DNA of 10,496 nucleotides from an uncultured Clostridia bacterium (GTDB taxonomy: Bacteria > Bacillota > Clostridia > Christensenellales > UBA1242), in assembly GCA_946610635.1 (NCBI GenBank), contig CAMOCI010000012.1, positions 1-10,496 of the forward strand, in the 5' to 3' direction. The notes under the pieces are model-generated. The model had not been told where the DNA came from, ran no database searches, and saw only the letters and a program-made list of their open reading frames with translations. The stretch's first letter is position 1. Every line of letters begins with the position of its first letter. Positions 1 to 6,322 of the stretch are shown in pieces. The position numbers and the translations under genes were made by a program.

Positions 1-1
1 T

Positions 2-877
2 TGGGAAGAAGCATTTAGAAAAGCAAGATTTTGTATTTCTTATGAAAATATTGATGAGTATAATTATAAACTTGCTGATGTATTTGCCAAAAATGGTATG
101 ACACAACAGTTATTTAATATTGCAAGAAACACATACGAAAAAGCTAGAAAGGATAATATTCAAACTCACATTTTAAATAAGCCTTTAAAAGAAAAGTCTT
201 ATTTGGAACAAATAGAAATTTTAAAAGATCAGACAAGAGAAAATTTAGAAGATTCAAAAAATATTTTAGAAAGTATTTTTAATAACGATTTTACTTACGA
301 GTTTTTAGATAAGTCAGACCCAAGAAATGCTATAATAGGTAATTACTGTGATTGTTGCGCTATTATAGGTGGTGTTTTGTATGGAAGTGAAATTGCAAAA
401 GCAACTATATTAGCACCAGATGTACAAAATCTTGTTATAAAAGATAGTAATAATGAAATTGTGGCAAAGGCTGCATTATATGTTAATAAAGAAATTGGTT
501 ATGTAGTGTTAAATGAGTTTGAATTAAATGAAAAATTTAAAAAGCACCAAATTGGCAACACAGGTTATTATAACGATGCGGAAGGTGGCAAGGCATATAA
601 AAATCGTGAACAAATTTTCGATGCATTTATGCGTGGTATTAAAGATTTTGTTAAAGAATATGATAAAGAAAATCCAAATAAGCCCATTCAAAAAGTTAAT
701 GTTGGATTTGGATATAATAGATTAAAGCTTCAGTGCGAAAGATTTAAAGAAGACGTTGAAAATTTACACGTTCCTTTTGATTATGGTTTTGAAGATGCAA
801 CAAGTGATAAACAATATGTTTTATATGATAGAGAAGAAGAATTAGCAAAACAAAAAGAAAAGGAGTTAAAATTATGA
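2..877 (+). CDS. C-terminal part of an unidentified protein with a CxCC motif (5' end outside window)
   Basis: The frame is open from base 2 with no stop upstream, so the ATG at 98 is internal and the gene starts before the window; 291 residues are visible. Counting from Met at 98, residues 1-75 look helical and charged. A more conserved-looking block follows: G-N-Y-C-D-C-C at 81-87, glycine-rich residues at 91-96, and then alternating strands (VIKDSNNEIVAKAALYVN, IGYVVLNEFELN) and a helix (AFMRGIKDFVKEYD). That order of strands and helix is loosely GNAT-like and resembles a C-terminal domain I associate with large uncharacterised Bacillota proteins, but I cannot name the family. The CxCC cysteines could bind a metal (inference). 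The stop TGA overlaps the next ATG (ATGA), so the two genes are translationally coupled. Real gene: very likely. Function: unknown. Confidence 0.8.
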   Translation, partial: WEEAFRKARFCISYENIDEYNYKLADVFAKNGMTQQLFNIARNTYEKARKDNIQTHILNKPLKEKSYLEQIEILKDQTRENLEDSKNILESIFNNDFTYEFLDKSDPRNAIIGNYCDCCAIIGGVLYGSEIAKATILAPDVQNLVIKDSNNEIVAKAALYVNKEIGYVVLNEFELNEKFKKHQIGNTGYYNDAEGGKAYKNREQIFDAFMRGIKDFVKEYDKENPNKPIQKVNVGFGYNRLKLQCERFKEDVENLHVPFDYGFEDATSDKQYVLYDREEELAKQKEKELKL

Positions 878-1101
878 AATTAACGCCTCATCAAACAAAA
901 TTTTTACAACTTACAACGGAGCTAGACATTAAAACAAGAGATTATAAAACACTCTGTGATAGATTAGATGAATTAAAATTGCAAAATCTCGATGCAAATT
1001 GTAAAGAGTATCAAGAACTATACACTTTGTTTTTAAAAAATTATGATGAAATTGTTGAGATTAATAAAAAATTAAAACTATTTAAAGTTGATAAAAAATA
1101 A
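874..1101 (+). CDS. small charged, helical protein coupled to the upstream gene
   Basis: A 75-residue protein with no recognisable domain. It is rich in Lys, Leu, Asp and Glu with long helical stretches (around residues 14-35 and 40-70), consistent with a short coiled coil. It has no membrane segment or signal peptide. The start is well supported: AGGAG at 861-865 lies 8 nt before the ATG, and the ATG overlaps the upstream stop as ATGA. A rho-independent terminator follows 30 bp after the stop, so it is the last gene of that transcript. It probably works with the upstream product (inference from coupling only). Confidence 0.75.
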   Translation: MKLTPHQTKFLQLTTELDIKTRDYKTLCDRLDELKLQNLDANCKEYQELYTLFLKNYDEIVEINKKLKLFKVDKK

Positions 1102-1130
1102 TATTTTAATTTTAATGAGCTCTTAAACTA

Positions 1131-1156
1131 AATGCCAAAGAAATTTGGCGTTTTTT
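1131..1156 (+). terminator. rho-independent terminator after the 75-codon gene
   Basis: GCCAAA (1134-1139), loop GAAA, TTTGGC (1144-1149), then T-rich 1151-1156. A tetraloop hairpin with U-tract, ending the two-gene transcript. Confidence 0.85.
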
Positions 1157-1200
1157 AAATCTCACATATATATAATAAAAATGTAAAATAAATTATTCAA

Positions 1201-1226
1201 AAACTTTGATTAGATAATCAAAGTTT
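1201..1226. terminator. perfect 11-bp dyad, possible second terminator
   Basis: AAACTTTGATT (1201-1211), loop AGAT, AATCAAAGTTT (1216-1226). The stem is perfect, but the following sequence is TTATTTATTTG-like rather than a clean U-tract, so terminator function is uncertain. It could be a backup terminator or a regulatory dyad between the upstream operon and argS. Confidence 0.5.
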
Positions 1227-1276
1227 ATTTATTTGTTTATTTATTTAACTATTTATATTTTGCTTTACTATTTAAA

Positions 1277-1305
1277 TTGACAAAAAATAATATCAATGAT
1301 AAACT
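1277..1305 (+). promoter_or_regulatory. sigma-A-type promoter of argS
   Basis: Perfect TTGACA at 1277-1282, 17-bp spacer, TAAACT at 1300-1305 (4/6 to consensus). Transcription would start near 1312, leaving a leader of only about 15 nt with GGAGA at 1318-1322. That leaves no room for a T-box leader. Confidence 0.65.
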
Positions 1306-1326
1306 TATTGCGAATTTGGAGAATAT

Positions 1327-3084
1327 ATGAAACAAGAGATTAAATTACTAATAAAAAATGCGTTTGATAAATTAAATATTGAATGTGGTGAAATTGATGT
1401 TTCTTTTTCAAAATTACCAGAACTTTGTGACTATCAAAGTAATTGTTGCTTTGCATTATCTAAACAAGTTGCCAAAGCACCATTTTTGCTTGCACAAGAT
1501 GTGGTTAATAGCATTCAAAGTGATGACTATGAGTTTTTGGCAGTAGCACCTGGATACATTAATGTTAAAATTAAAGATGAAAAGTTTTCTAAAATAGCAA
1601 ATCAGTTTTTAAACGATAAACTTTTAGGTGTTAAACAACATGATAAAAAGTTAAGAGTTGTTATGGATTATGGTGGCGCAAATGTAGCAAAGGAACTTCA
1701 TGTTGGGCATTTGTGTTCACCTATTATAGGAGAAAGTGTTAAGAGATTATACAAACTTTTGGGGCATGAAGTTGTTAGTGATGCACATTTGGGTGATTGG
1801 GGACTTCAAATGGGTTTAACAATTTTGCAACTTAAAGAAGATGGCTATTTGGACTATTATTTTAATGGCACAGGTACAGAACCAGAAATAACATTTGAAC
1901 TTTTAAATGTAAGTTATCCAAAGGCAAGTGCAAGAAAAAGTGTTGACGCAGAGTTTAAAAAACAAGCAGACGACTATACAAAATATATTCAAGATAAGTT
2001 GGAGCCATACTACACAATATACAAAAAAATTAGAGCAATGTCCGTAAAAACTATTGAAAGATTGTATAAGGAATTAGGTGCAACTTTTGATGTTTGGTAT
2101 GGCGAAAGTTCTTGCGCCGATATTACAAATGATATTGTTGATATTTTTGTTAAAAAAGGACTCGCGAGAGAAAGTGAAGGTGCATTAGTTGTTGATGTTG
2201 CAAGAGAAGGCGAGCATATACCATTACCAAAACAAAGTGAAGATGAAGAGCAAAGATACAAAAATCCTATGCCCCCTGCAGTAATAAAAAAGTATAACGG
2301 TGCAGATCTTTATGCAACAACTGATATTGCAACAATTTATATGCGTAATCAAGAATTTAATAATCCGGATGAAATTGTTTATTTTACAGATAATAGGCAA
2401 AGTTTGCATTTTGAACAAGTTTTTAGATGTTGTAAACTAGCTGGTATATCACCAGAAAGTCAAAAACTATCTCACATAGGTTTTGGTACAATGAAGGGTA
2501 AAGATGGCAAACCTTTTAAAACCAGAGAAGGCACAACTGTAAAACTAGAAGATGTTATTAACTTACTTATAGAAAAATCCAGTGAAAAACTAAAATCTAA
2601 CGGCTTGGAGCCAACAAGAGAATTAGCACTGCAAATTGGTATAGGTGCTATGAAGTATGGCGCGTTAAGTAATTTTGTTACTAAAGATTATGTTTTTGAT
2701 TTAGATAGATTTTTATGCTTTGATGGTAAGACGGGGCCATATATTCAATACATGATTGCACGTATTAACTCAATATTAAACAAATCACAAGAAGAAATTG
2801 GCGATATTATAATCGAAGGCAAAGACGAAAGACAGATATTAATGGATATCCTAAAGCTTAATAGTTCTTATTATCAATGTTTTGAAGAAAAATCTATGAA
2901 TTCACTTTGCACATCAGTATTTGATTTGGCTAGCAGTTTTTCAACTTTTTACAATAATCACAAAATATTAACTGAGCCTGATGAGCAAAAACGCAAAAGT
3001 TATTTGGCATTTATAACACTTGTTAAAAATGTTTTAACGCAGGCACTATATGTTTTGGGCATAGAAAGTCCAGAAAAAATGTAA
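1327..3084 (+). CDS. argS: arginyl-tRNA synthetase
   Basis: Cytoplasmic class I aminoacyl-tRNA synthetase that charges tRNA-Arg with arginine using ATP. At 585 residues it has the usual length. The N-terminal arginine-specific add-on domain occupies about residues 1-105. The HIGH-type motif is HVGH at 125-128, following the family signature around DYGGANVAKELHVGH. Catalytic-core landmarks include HLGDWGLQMG (154-163) and YATTDIAT (329-336). The second signature is GTMKGKDGKPFKTREG (387-402), the non-canonical replacement for KMSKS common in bacterial ArgRS. The C-terminal DALR-type anticodon-binding domain fills roughly 450-585. The start at 1327 has GGAGA 4 nt upstream. It is monocistronic, with its own promoter and a strong palindromic terminator. 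Nothing is missing or broken. It is the best evidence that the left part of the window is core chromosome. Confidence 0.98.
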   Translation: MKQEIKLLIKNAFDKLNIECGEIDVSFSKLPELCDYQSNCCFALSKQVAKAPFLLAQDVVNSIQSDDYEFLAVAPGYINVKIKDEKFSKIANQFLNDKLLGVKQHDKKLRVVMDYGGANVAKELHVGHLCSPIIGESVKRLYKLLGHEVVSDAHLGDWGLQMGLTILQLKEDGYLDYYFNGTGTEPEITFELLNVSYPKASARKSVDAEFKKQADDYTKYIQDKLEPYYTIYKKIRAMSVKTIERLYKELGATFDVWYGESSCADITNDIVDIFVKKGLARESEGALVVDVAREGEHIPLPKQSEDEEQRYKNPMPPAVIKKYNGADLYATTDIATIYMRNQEFNNPDEIVYFTDNRQSLHFEQVFRCCKLAGISPESQKLSHIGFGTMKGKDGKPFKTREGTTVKLEDVINLLIEKSSEKLKSNGLEPTRELALQIGIGAMKYGALSNFVTKDYVFDLDRFLCFDGKTGPYIQYMIARINSILNKSQEEIGDIIIEGKDERQILMDILKLNSSYYQCFEEKSMNSLCTSVFDLASSFSTFYNNHKILTEPDEQKRKSYLAFITLVKNVLTQALYVLGIESPEKM

Positions 3085-3142
3085 TAATTTACTAAATCTC
3101 AAATAAAACATATAAAAATATTGTATTATGATTGAATAACAA

Positions 3143-3172
3143 AAAAATGCACTTATATATAAGTGCATTTTT
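3143..3172 (+). terminator. terminator of argS (perfect palindrome)
   Basis: The palindrome is perfect across 3143-3172 (AAAAATGCACTTATA and its complement), ending in TTTTT at 3168-3172. The A-run on the left would make it work on the minus strand too. Confidence 0.9.
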
Positions 3173-3263
3173 ATTTAATTATAAATTTAATGTTAAAAAT
3201 TCGAATTACTTGTTTTTTGTAGTATCAAAAATAACAAAAATTTTAATTATTTCTTTTATTTTA

Positions 3264-3292
3264 TTTATTATTGTACTACTAAGTAGTATAAT
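3264..3292 (+). promoter_or_regulatory. promoter of the secreted beta-helix gene with an overlapping dyad
   Basis: A perfect TATAAT at 3287-3292, with only a weak -35 match (TTTATT, 3264-3269). A perfect 7-bp-arm dyad TACTACT-A-AGTAGTA occupies 3274-3288, filling the spacer and entering the -10. That position is typical of a repressor operator. The sequence is loosely like TACTAC/GTAGTA operators of BlaI/MecI-type repressors, but no such regulator is in the window. Confidence 0.6.
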
Positions 3293-3321
3293 AAATCAGA
3301 TTTGAAAAGTGAGGAGGAGTT

Positions 3322-3867
3322 ATGAAAAAATTGGTGACTACAATTATTGCAGTTTTAATGGCTCTTTTTATGATTACTATTACTAATACTGCCAACAAGA
3401 TTTTAGCTGTAAGTTTATCAGACAGCATAATCATGCAACTCACTGAAACTCACACAGATACTCAAACTGGAAAACTAACAATTAATGGCAGCGGAAAACT
3501 TGAAGCAAAGGCATATGATTGCTACGCTCTCGATGTTAGAAATGGTGCTGAATTGGTTGTTAATAGTGGTGACTTTATTGGAAACATAAGTGCTATTTAT
3601 ATAATTGAAGGAACGGCTACAATCAATAGTGGTAGTTTCTCAGTTATACAACCTTTAATTAATTCAGCAACAGGTCATCAAAGATTTACATTAAATCTTT
3701 TTGATGAAAACGGATTAAATGGCTCTGCAAAATTTGTTGTCAATGGTGGCTTATTTGAAAACTTTGATCCATCAAATAATGTAGCAGAAGGCGAAGGTAC
3801 AAATTTTGTAACAGCTGGATGCACAGTATCACAAGATGGCAATTACTTTGTTGTTTCAAATAACTAA
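3322..3867 (+). CDS. secreted protein with beta-helix-like repeats
   Basis: A 181-residue protein with a Sec signal peptide: KK at residues 2-3, a hydrophobic core at about 4-22, and probable cleavage near residue 29-32 (ILA-VS). The mature part is built of short repeats of the form GxLxINGSGxLEA, GAELVVNSGDF and GTATINSGSF, each one turn of a right-handed beta-helix. The C-terminal block FVVNGGLFENFDPSNNVAEGEGTNFV resembles a motif I associate with surface or phage-associated beta-helix proteins of gut Bacillota and gut phages. There is no LPxTG anchor or transmembrane tail, so it is probably released or loosely attached. The start is decided by GAGGAGGAG at 3311-3319, just before the ATG. 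It is monocistronic, with its own promoter and terminator. The length suggests the end portion of a usually larger architecture fused to a signal peptide. Ligand or substrate unknown. Confidence 0.85.
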   Translation: MKKLVTTIIAVLMALFMITITNTANKILAVSLSDSIIMQLTETHTDTQTGKLTINGSGKLEAKAYDCYALDVRNGAELVVNSGDFIGNISAIYIIEGTATINSGSFSVIQPLINSATGHQRFTLNLFDENGLNGSAKFVVNGGLFENFDPSNNVAEGEGTNFVTAGCTVSQDGNYFVVSNN

Positions 3868-3893
3868 TGAAACATAAATTGGCTATAAAATCA

Positions 3894-3928
3894 AAAAAAA
3901 ATGGCTTGCAAATGCAGGTCATTTTTTT
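3894..3928 (+). terminator. terminator of the beta-helix gene
   Basis: ATGGCTTGCA (3901-3910) pairs with TGCAGGTCAT (3913-3922) with two G-U pairs, extended by an A-run on the left and a 7-T run on the right (3922-3928). Confidence 0.85.
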
Positions 3929-4010
3929 GTTTATTTTTTTATTCTTTTGATGATTTTTAGACAATGGCGTAGTGCTGTATCAGTTTTTATTATTGTTAAA
4001 GTTGAATTTA

Positions 4011-4040
4011 AAAAAATTCCAGCAAAATTGCCAGAATTTT
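4011..4040 (-). terminator. minus-strand terminator after tRNA 3' remnant R1
   Basis: On the minus strand AAAATTCTGGCA pairs fully with TGCTGGAATTTT (including U-G and G-U) around a short loop and runs into TTTTTT. On the plus strand the same two positions are C-A and A-C mismatches, so the structure is strand-specific. It fits a native tRNA terminator read leftward. Confidence 0.75.
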
Positions 4041-4041
4041 A

Positions 4042-4247
4042 GTGGTCCCTCGGGGCGACTGCGAAAAGCAAAGTTGCCAGTGGCAAGTTTGCCGCACAAA
4101 GCGGGAGAAAATGTGCGTAAGCAATTTTCGGTCTGGCACCGACAGGTGTCGAACCCCTCCGTTTCGGGCATAAAGCCCTGCACCGCTTTGGCTACAAACA
4201 ACAATACTTTGTTGTTTGCTAAACGCATCGCGCACTGATTAAGAGGT
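4042..4247 (-). repeat. R1: tRNA-Lys-derived attachment segment, first copy of a 206-bp perfect repeat
   Basis: By eye this is base-for-base identical to 5834-6039. On the minus strand it opens with ACCTCTTAATCAGTG (4247-4233). That contains the tRNA-Lys(CUU) anticodon loop CTCTTAA and 3' anticodon stem TCAGT. It ends with CCCCG-AGGGACC-A (4055-4043), a T-stem and acceptor strand. Between them lie about 160 bp absent from a normal tRNA. That insert contains hairpins, including CAAACAACAA/TTGTTGTTTG and GCAAAGTTGCC/GGCAAGTTTGC (one mismatch). An interior part looks tRNA-like (GGGGTTCGAC) but has no matching 5' acceptor strand. The three bases after the discriminator read CTA, not CCA, and the terminator differs from the other copies. 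R1 may therefore be the original chromosomal tRNA 3' end. Confidence 0.8.
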
Positions 4248-4400
4248 TCAATTTGAACTTGTTTTTTTATGTCTTTTTGAGTTATTAAAAATTAAGAAAT
4301 CTATTATCTTACTAGGCAAAAGACAACAAATTATGTTATTTGATATTTTACTAAATTATCAAGTTTTATTTAAGATTTTGTAGTATTTTTTAGGCAGTTT
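4248..4400 (+). repeat. conserved arm of integrated unit A
   Basis: AT-rich and without a gene. By eye it aligns along its length with 6040-6194 and, more weakly, 9384-9537. Shared landmarks in order are ACTTGTTTTTT, TTTTTGAGTTAT, ATTAAGAA, TTACTAG-CAAAA, TGTTATTTGATATT, TATCAAGTTTTATTTAAGATTTT and a final TTAGGCAGTTT (variant of TTAGACAATTT). It starts exactly where the tRNA-derived core ends, as an integrated element's arm should. Confidence 0.75.
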
Positions 4401-4489
4401 GCAGAAAGTAGTCAAAATATTAAAAATTATCAAGTAAGTATTAATCTATTTGTTTTATTAATAAAATTTTAAAAATTTTTGAAACAGTA

Positions 4490-4518
4490 TTGAAAACATT
4501 AAATTTATGTGTTATACT
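4490..4518 (+). promoter_or_regulatory. extended -10 promoter of the 152-codon cargo gene
   Basis: TTGAAA (4490-4495), 17-bp spacer, TATACT (4513-4518) preceded by TGT (4510-4512), an extended -10. It gives a leader of about 30 nt containing the AGGAG ribosome site. Confidence 0.8.
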
Positions 4519-4554
4519 GACAATGATAAATATTTTGAAGTTAGGAGATAAGAA

Positions 4555-5013
4555 ATGAAAATTTTATCATTATATGATTTGGTTAAAGAAAATACACAAA
4601 AAAATAACGAATTAATTATTTCTGTTACAGAACTTACAAAACAAAAAATTAACAAATATTATTATTCTAAGCGTCCATTTAATTTTACAAACTACTCAAA
4701 AATAATTGATAAATTAGATGATATAAATTTATATTATGAAATTGAAAGTTCAGATGGATTCAATTTGTTAGAGTTTAACGGAGTTAGATTTAAATGCATT
4801 GAGTTTGAAGGTGATAATAATATGAATTCATTAAAAAAATTTCAATCATTAGATGAATTAAACAGTAATTTTCAAACATGGATAGCTAACAGATATAAGT
4901 TTAAAACAGAAGTTAAAAATAAAGCAGATGAACTAGAAATAAGATTACTTAAATTACTCAAAAAAAAGCAAAAACAGCAAATCAAAGATAATGAAAAAGA
5001 AATTGAAAAGTAA
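4555..5013 (+). CDS. unknown cargo protein with a lysine-rich helical tail
   Basis: A 152-residue protein I do not recognise. The N-terminal about 105 residues are mixed alpha/beta and rich in Asn, Tyr and Ile, with strands around LYYEIESSDG and NLLEFNGVRFKCIEFEG. The C-terminal 40 residues are a strongly basic helix (LLKLLKKKQKQQIKDN region), likely a coiled coil or nucleic-acid or partner contact. There is one cysteine, no signal peptide and no membrane segment. The start is supported by AGGAG at 4543-4547, 7 nt before the ATG. It is the first gene of integrated unit A and has its own promoter and terminator. In such islands small unknown genes are often defence, toxin-antitoxin or stress functions, but nothing in the sequence shows which. 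Confidence 0.8.
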   Translation: MKILSLYDLVKENTQKNNELIISVTELTKQKINKYYYSKRPFNFTNYSKIIDKLDDINLYYEIESSDGFNLLEFNGVRFKCIEFEGDNNMNSLKKFQSLDELNSNFQTWIANRYKFKTEVKNKADELEIRLLKLLKKKQKQQIKDNEKEIEK

Positions 5014-5057
5014 TTTAATTAAAAAAGAATTAATTAAGATATTAACTTCTATAAATT

Positions 5058-5085
5058 AAGCACGAAATTAAACTCGTGCTTTTTT
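5058..5085 (+). terminator. terminator of the 152-codon gene
   Basis: AAGCACGA (5058-5065), loop AATTAAAC, TCGTGCTT (5074-5081), U-tract 5080-5085. It shares its stem sequence with the terminator of the next gene. Confidence 0.9.
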
Positions 5086-5110
5086 GTGCAAACAAATTAT
5101 TCAAAAGGTA

Positions 5111-5139
5111 TTGAAAAAGGTGTTTTGGTGTGATACAAT
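5111..5139 (+). promoter_or_regulatory. extended -10 promoter of the 169-codon cargo gene
   Basis: TTGAAA (5111-5116), 17-bp spacer, TACAAT (5134-5139) preceded by TGA (5131-5133). The leader to the ATG at 5225 is about 80 nt and AT-rich, with no clear structure. Confidence 0.75.
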
Positions 5140-5224
5140 TTAACTAGAAAATATTAATTAAAAATTAAAATGTGTATAAAATAGAACTTTTATATAACAT
5201 ATAAACATATAAATGGGAGTTAAA

Positions 5225-5734
5225 ATGTTTTTTGTAAAGTTTAATTGTATGTGGTGGCAATATGACGAAACCACACCAAAAGATGATGCTACATTATTTG
5301 GTATAAATGGAACAAGTATAAACAAAGACATAACAAATTGTGAAATTGTAGAAGCTAAAAGTTTTCAAGATCTAAACTGGAAAAATACAAAAGTTTGGGA
5401 TGATAAATATAGCTATGGCTGGCTTGATAGAAAAGGCGTTTTTTATGGTTGTGATTATGAATATCACGAAAAACAAGCATATCTTGTGCACAAAACTGAT
5501 TCTAATCAACTTGAAAAACTAGGGTGGATACATATATCTAAAATAAGCAAAAATGATACTTATTATTTTGCATCTTTTCACGGTGATTATAAAGAAGGTG
5601 TTTTACCTACTGAACAGCAAATGGAATATTTAATCAAACATAATTTGTTAACAAGCAGCATTAGAAAAGCTTATGAAAATGGCAACAGAGAAAAAGCAAG
5701 AAAATATGAAGAAGATTTTATATTTGAAAAATAG
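5225..5734 (+). CDS. unknown cargo protein with a WLDRxGxFYxC...GWIxI signature
   Basis: 169 residues from the chosen start. An in-frame ATG lies at 5213, but GGGAG at 5215-5219 overlaps it and is well placed for 5225, so 5225 is preferred. The N-terminus is aromatic (MFFVKFNCMWW). A central block GWLDRKGVFYGCDYEYHEKQA, then LEKLGWIHISK, then LPTEQQMEYLIKH matches a pattern I associate with uncharacterised Bacillota and phage proteins of the type W-x-D-x-x-G-x-F-Y-x-C-x4-H...L-E-x-x-G-W. The Cys and His there might form a metal or active site (inference). The C-terminal 35 residues are a charged helix. There is no signal peptide. It is monocistronic within unit A. Function unknown. Confidence 0.8.
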   Translation: MFFVKFNCMWWQYDETTPKDDATLFGINGTSINKDITNCEIVEAKSFQDLNWKNTKVWDDKYSYGWLDRKGVFYGCDYEYHEKQAYLVHKTDSNQLEKLGWIHISKISKNDTYYFASFHGDYKEGVLPTEQQMEYLIKHNLLTSSIRKAYENGNREKARKYEEDFIFEK

Positions 5735-5738
5735 AGTT

Positions 5739-5766
5739 AAGCACGAAATCAATCGTGTTTTTTTTT
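5739..5766 (+). terminator. terminator of the 169-codon gene
   Basis: AAGCACGA (5739-5746), loop AATCAA, TCGTGTTT (5753-5760), long U-tract to 5766. The left arm is identical to that of the 5058 terminator. Confidence 0.9.
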
Positions 5767-5804
5767 GAAAAATCTGTAATGTGTGACTTTTAATTGTCGG
5801 TAAC

Positions 5805-5830
5805 AAAAAAAACTAGGATAAACCTAGTTT
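5805..5830 (-). terminator. minus-strand terminator after tRNA 3' remnant R2
   Basis: On the minus strand AAACTAGG (5830-5823), loop TTTAT, CCTAGTTT (5817-5810), then T-run to 5805. It sits directly after the CCA end of R2, as expected for a tRNA terminator. Nearly the same hairpin follows R3. Confidence 0.8.
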
Positions 5831-5833
5831 GTG

Positions 5834-6039
5834 GTGGTCCCTCGGGGCGACTGCGAAAAGCAAAGTTGCCAGTGGCAAGTTTGCCGCACAAAGCGGGAGA
5901 AAATGTGCGTAAGCAATTTTCGGTCTGGCACCGACAGGTGTCGAACCCCTCCGTTTCGGGCATAAAGCCCTGCACCGCTTTGGCTACAAACAACAATACT
6001 TTGTTGTTTGCTAAACGCATCGCGCACTGATTAAGAGGT
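5834..6039 (-). repeat. R2: second copy of the 206-bp tRNA-Lys-derived segment
   Basis: Identical to R1 (offset 1792 bp). Here the acceptor end AGGGACC-A (5842-5835) is followed by a full CCA (5834-5832) and a CAAACTAGG-type terminator, as in R3. The core CACTGATTAAGAGGT lies at 6025-6039 on the plus strand. Open frames through it on both strands are translations of the structured repeat, not genes. Its base composition is near 50% G+C, far above its surroundings. Confidence 0.85.
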
Positions 6040-6194
6040 GCGATATAAACTTGTTTTTTGGTGCCTTTTTGAGTTATCAAACATTAAGAAAGCCCTTATT
6101 TTACTAGACAAAAGGACAGCAAATTGTGTTATTTGATATTTTTCTAAATTATCAAGTTTTATTTAAGATTTTGAAATAACTTATTAGACAATTT
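6040..6194 (+). repeat. conserved arm of integrated unit B
   Basis: Similar to 4248-4400 in order and spacing of all landmarks. It ends in TTATTAGACAATTT (6181-6194), about 150 bp after the core. No gene. Together with 6195-6322, which holds the helD promoter and leader, this accounts for the gap before the helicase gene. Confidence 0.75.
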
Positions 6195-6213
6195 GAAATA
6201 AAAACATAAAATA

Positions 6214-6242
6214 TTGATTGATTATATGAATTATGATATAAT
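6214..6242 (+). promoter_or_regulatory. extended -10 promoter of the helD-like gene
   Basis: TTGATT (6214-6219), 17-bp spacer, TATAAT (6237-6242) preceded by TGA (6234-6236). The string ATTATGATATAAT also occurs in the promoter of the acetyltransferase gene at 8477-8489. Confidence 0.8.
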
Positions 6243-6322
6243 TAATTATTGATTTGGAATTTAAAAATTATGAAAGTAAACAATTATTTTTACCTAAAAA
6301 ATTTTGAAATTTGGGAGTGATA

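Noticed and set aside
1200..1326. T-box riboswitch upstream of argS
   Set aside because: The promoter at 1277 leaves a leader of only about 15 nt, and no T-box core or antiterminator is visible.
2010..2418. Minus-strand open frames within argS
   Set aside because: They are shadows of a complete, well-conserved argS.
3972..4238. Open frames across R1 on both strands (up to 88 codons)
   Set aside because: They are translations of the tRNA-derived repeat. The same frames recur in R2 because the DNA is identical; there is no ribosome site, and all strands and frames are open only because of composition.
5930..5990. A complete tRNA on the minus strand with anticodon UUA
   Set aside because: The T-loop-like GGGGTTCGAC and a 7-nt loop CTTTATG are present, but position 37 would be U, the anticodon and T-stems have mismatches, and no 5' strand pairs with CGGTGCC. 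Not a credible tRNA.
5790..6080. Open frames across R2 (up to 96 codons)
   Set aside because: Same reason as R1; they cover the tRNA acceptor end, terminator and core.
6311..6322. TTG start for the HelD-like protein
   Set aside because: The ribosome site GGGAG (6313-6317) lies after it and is correctly placed for ATG 6323 or 6326.
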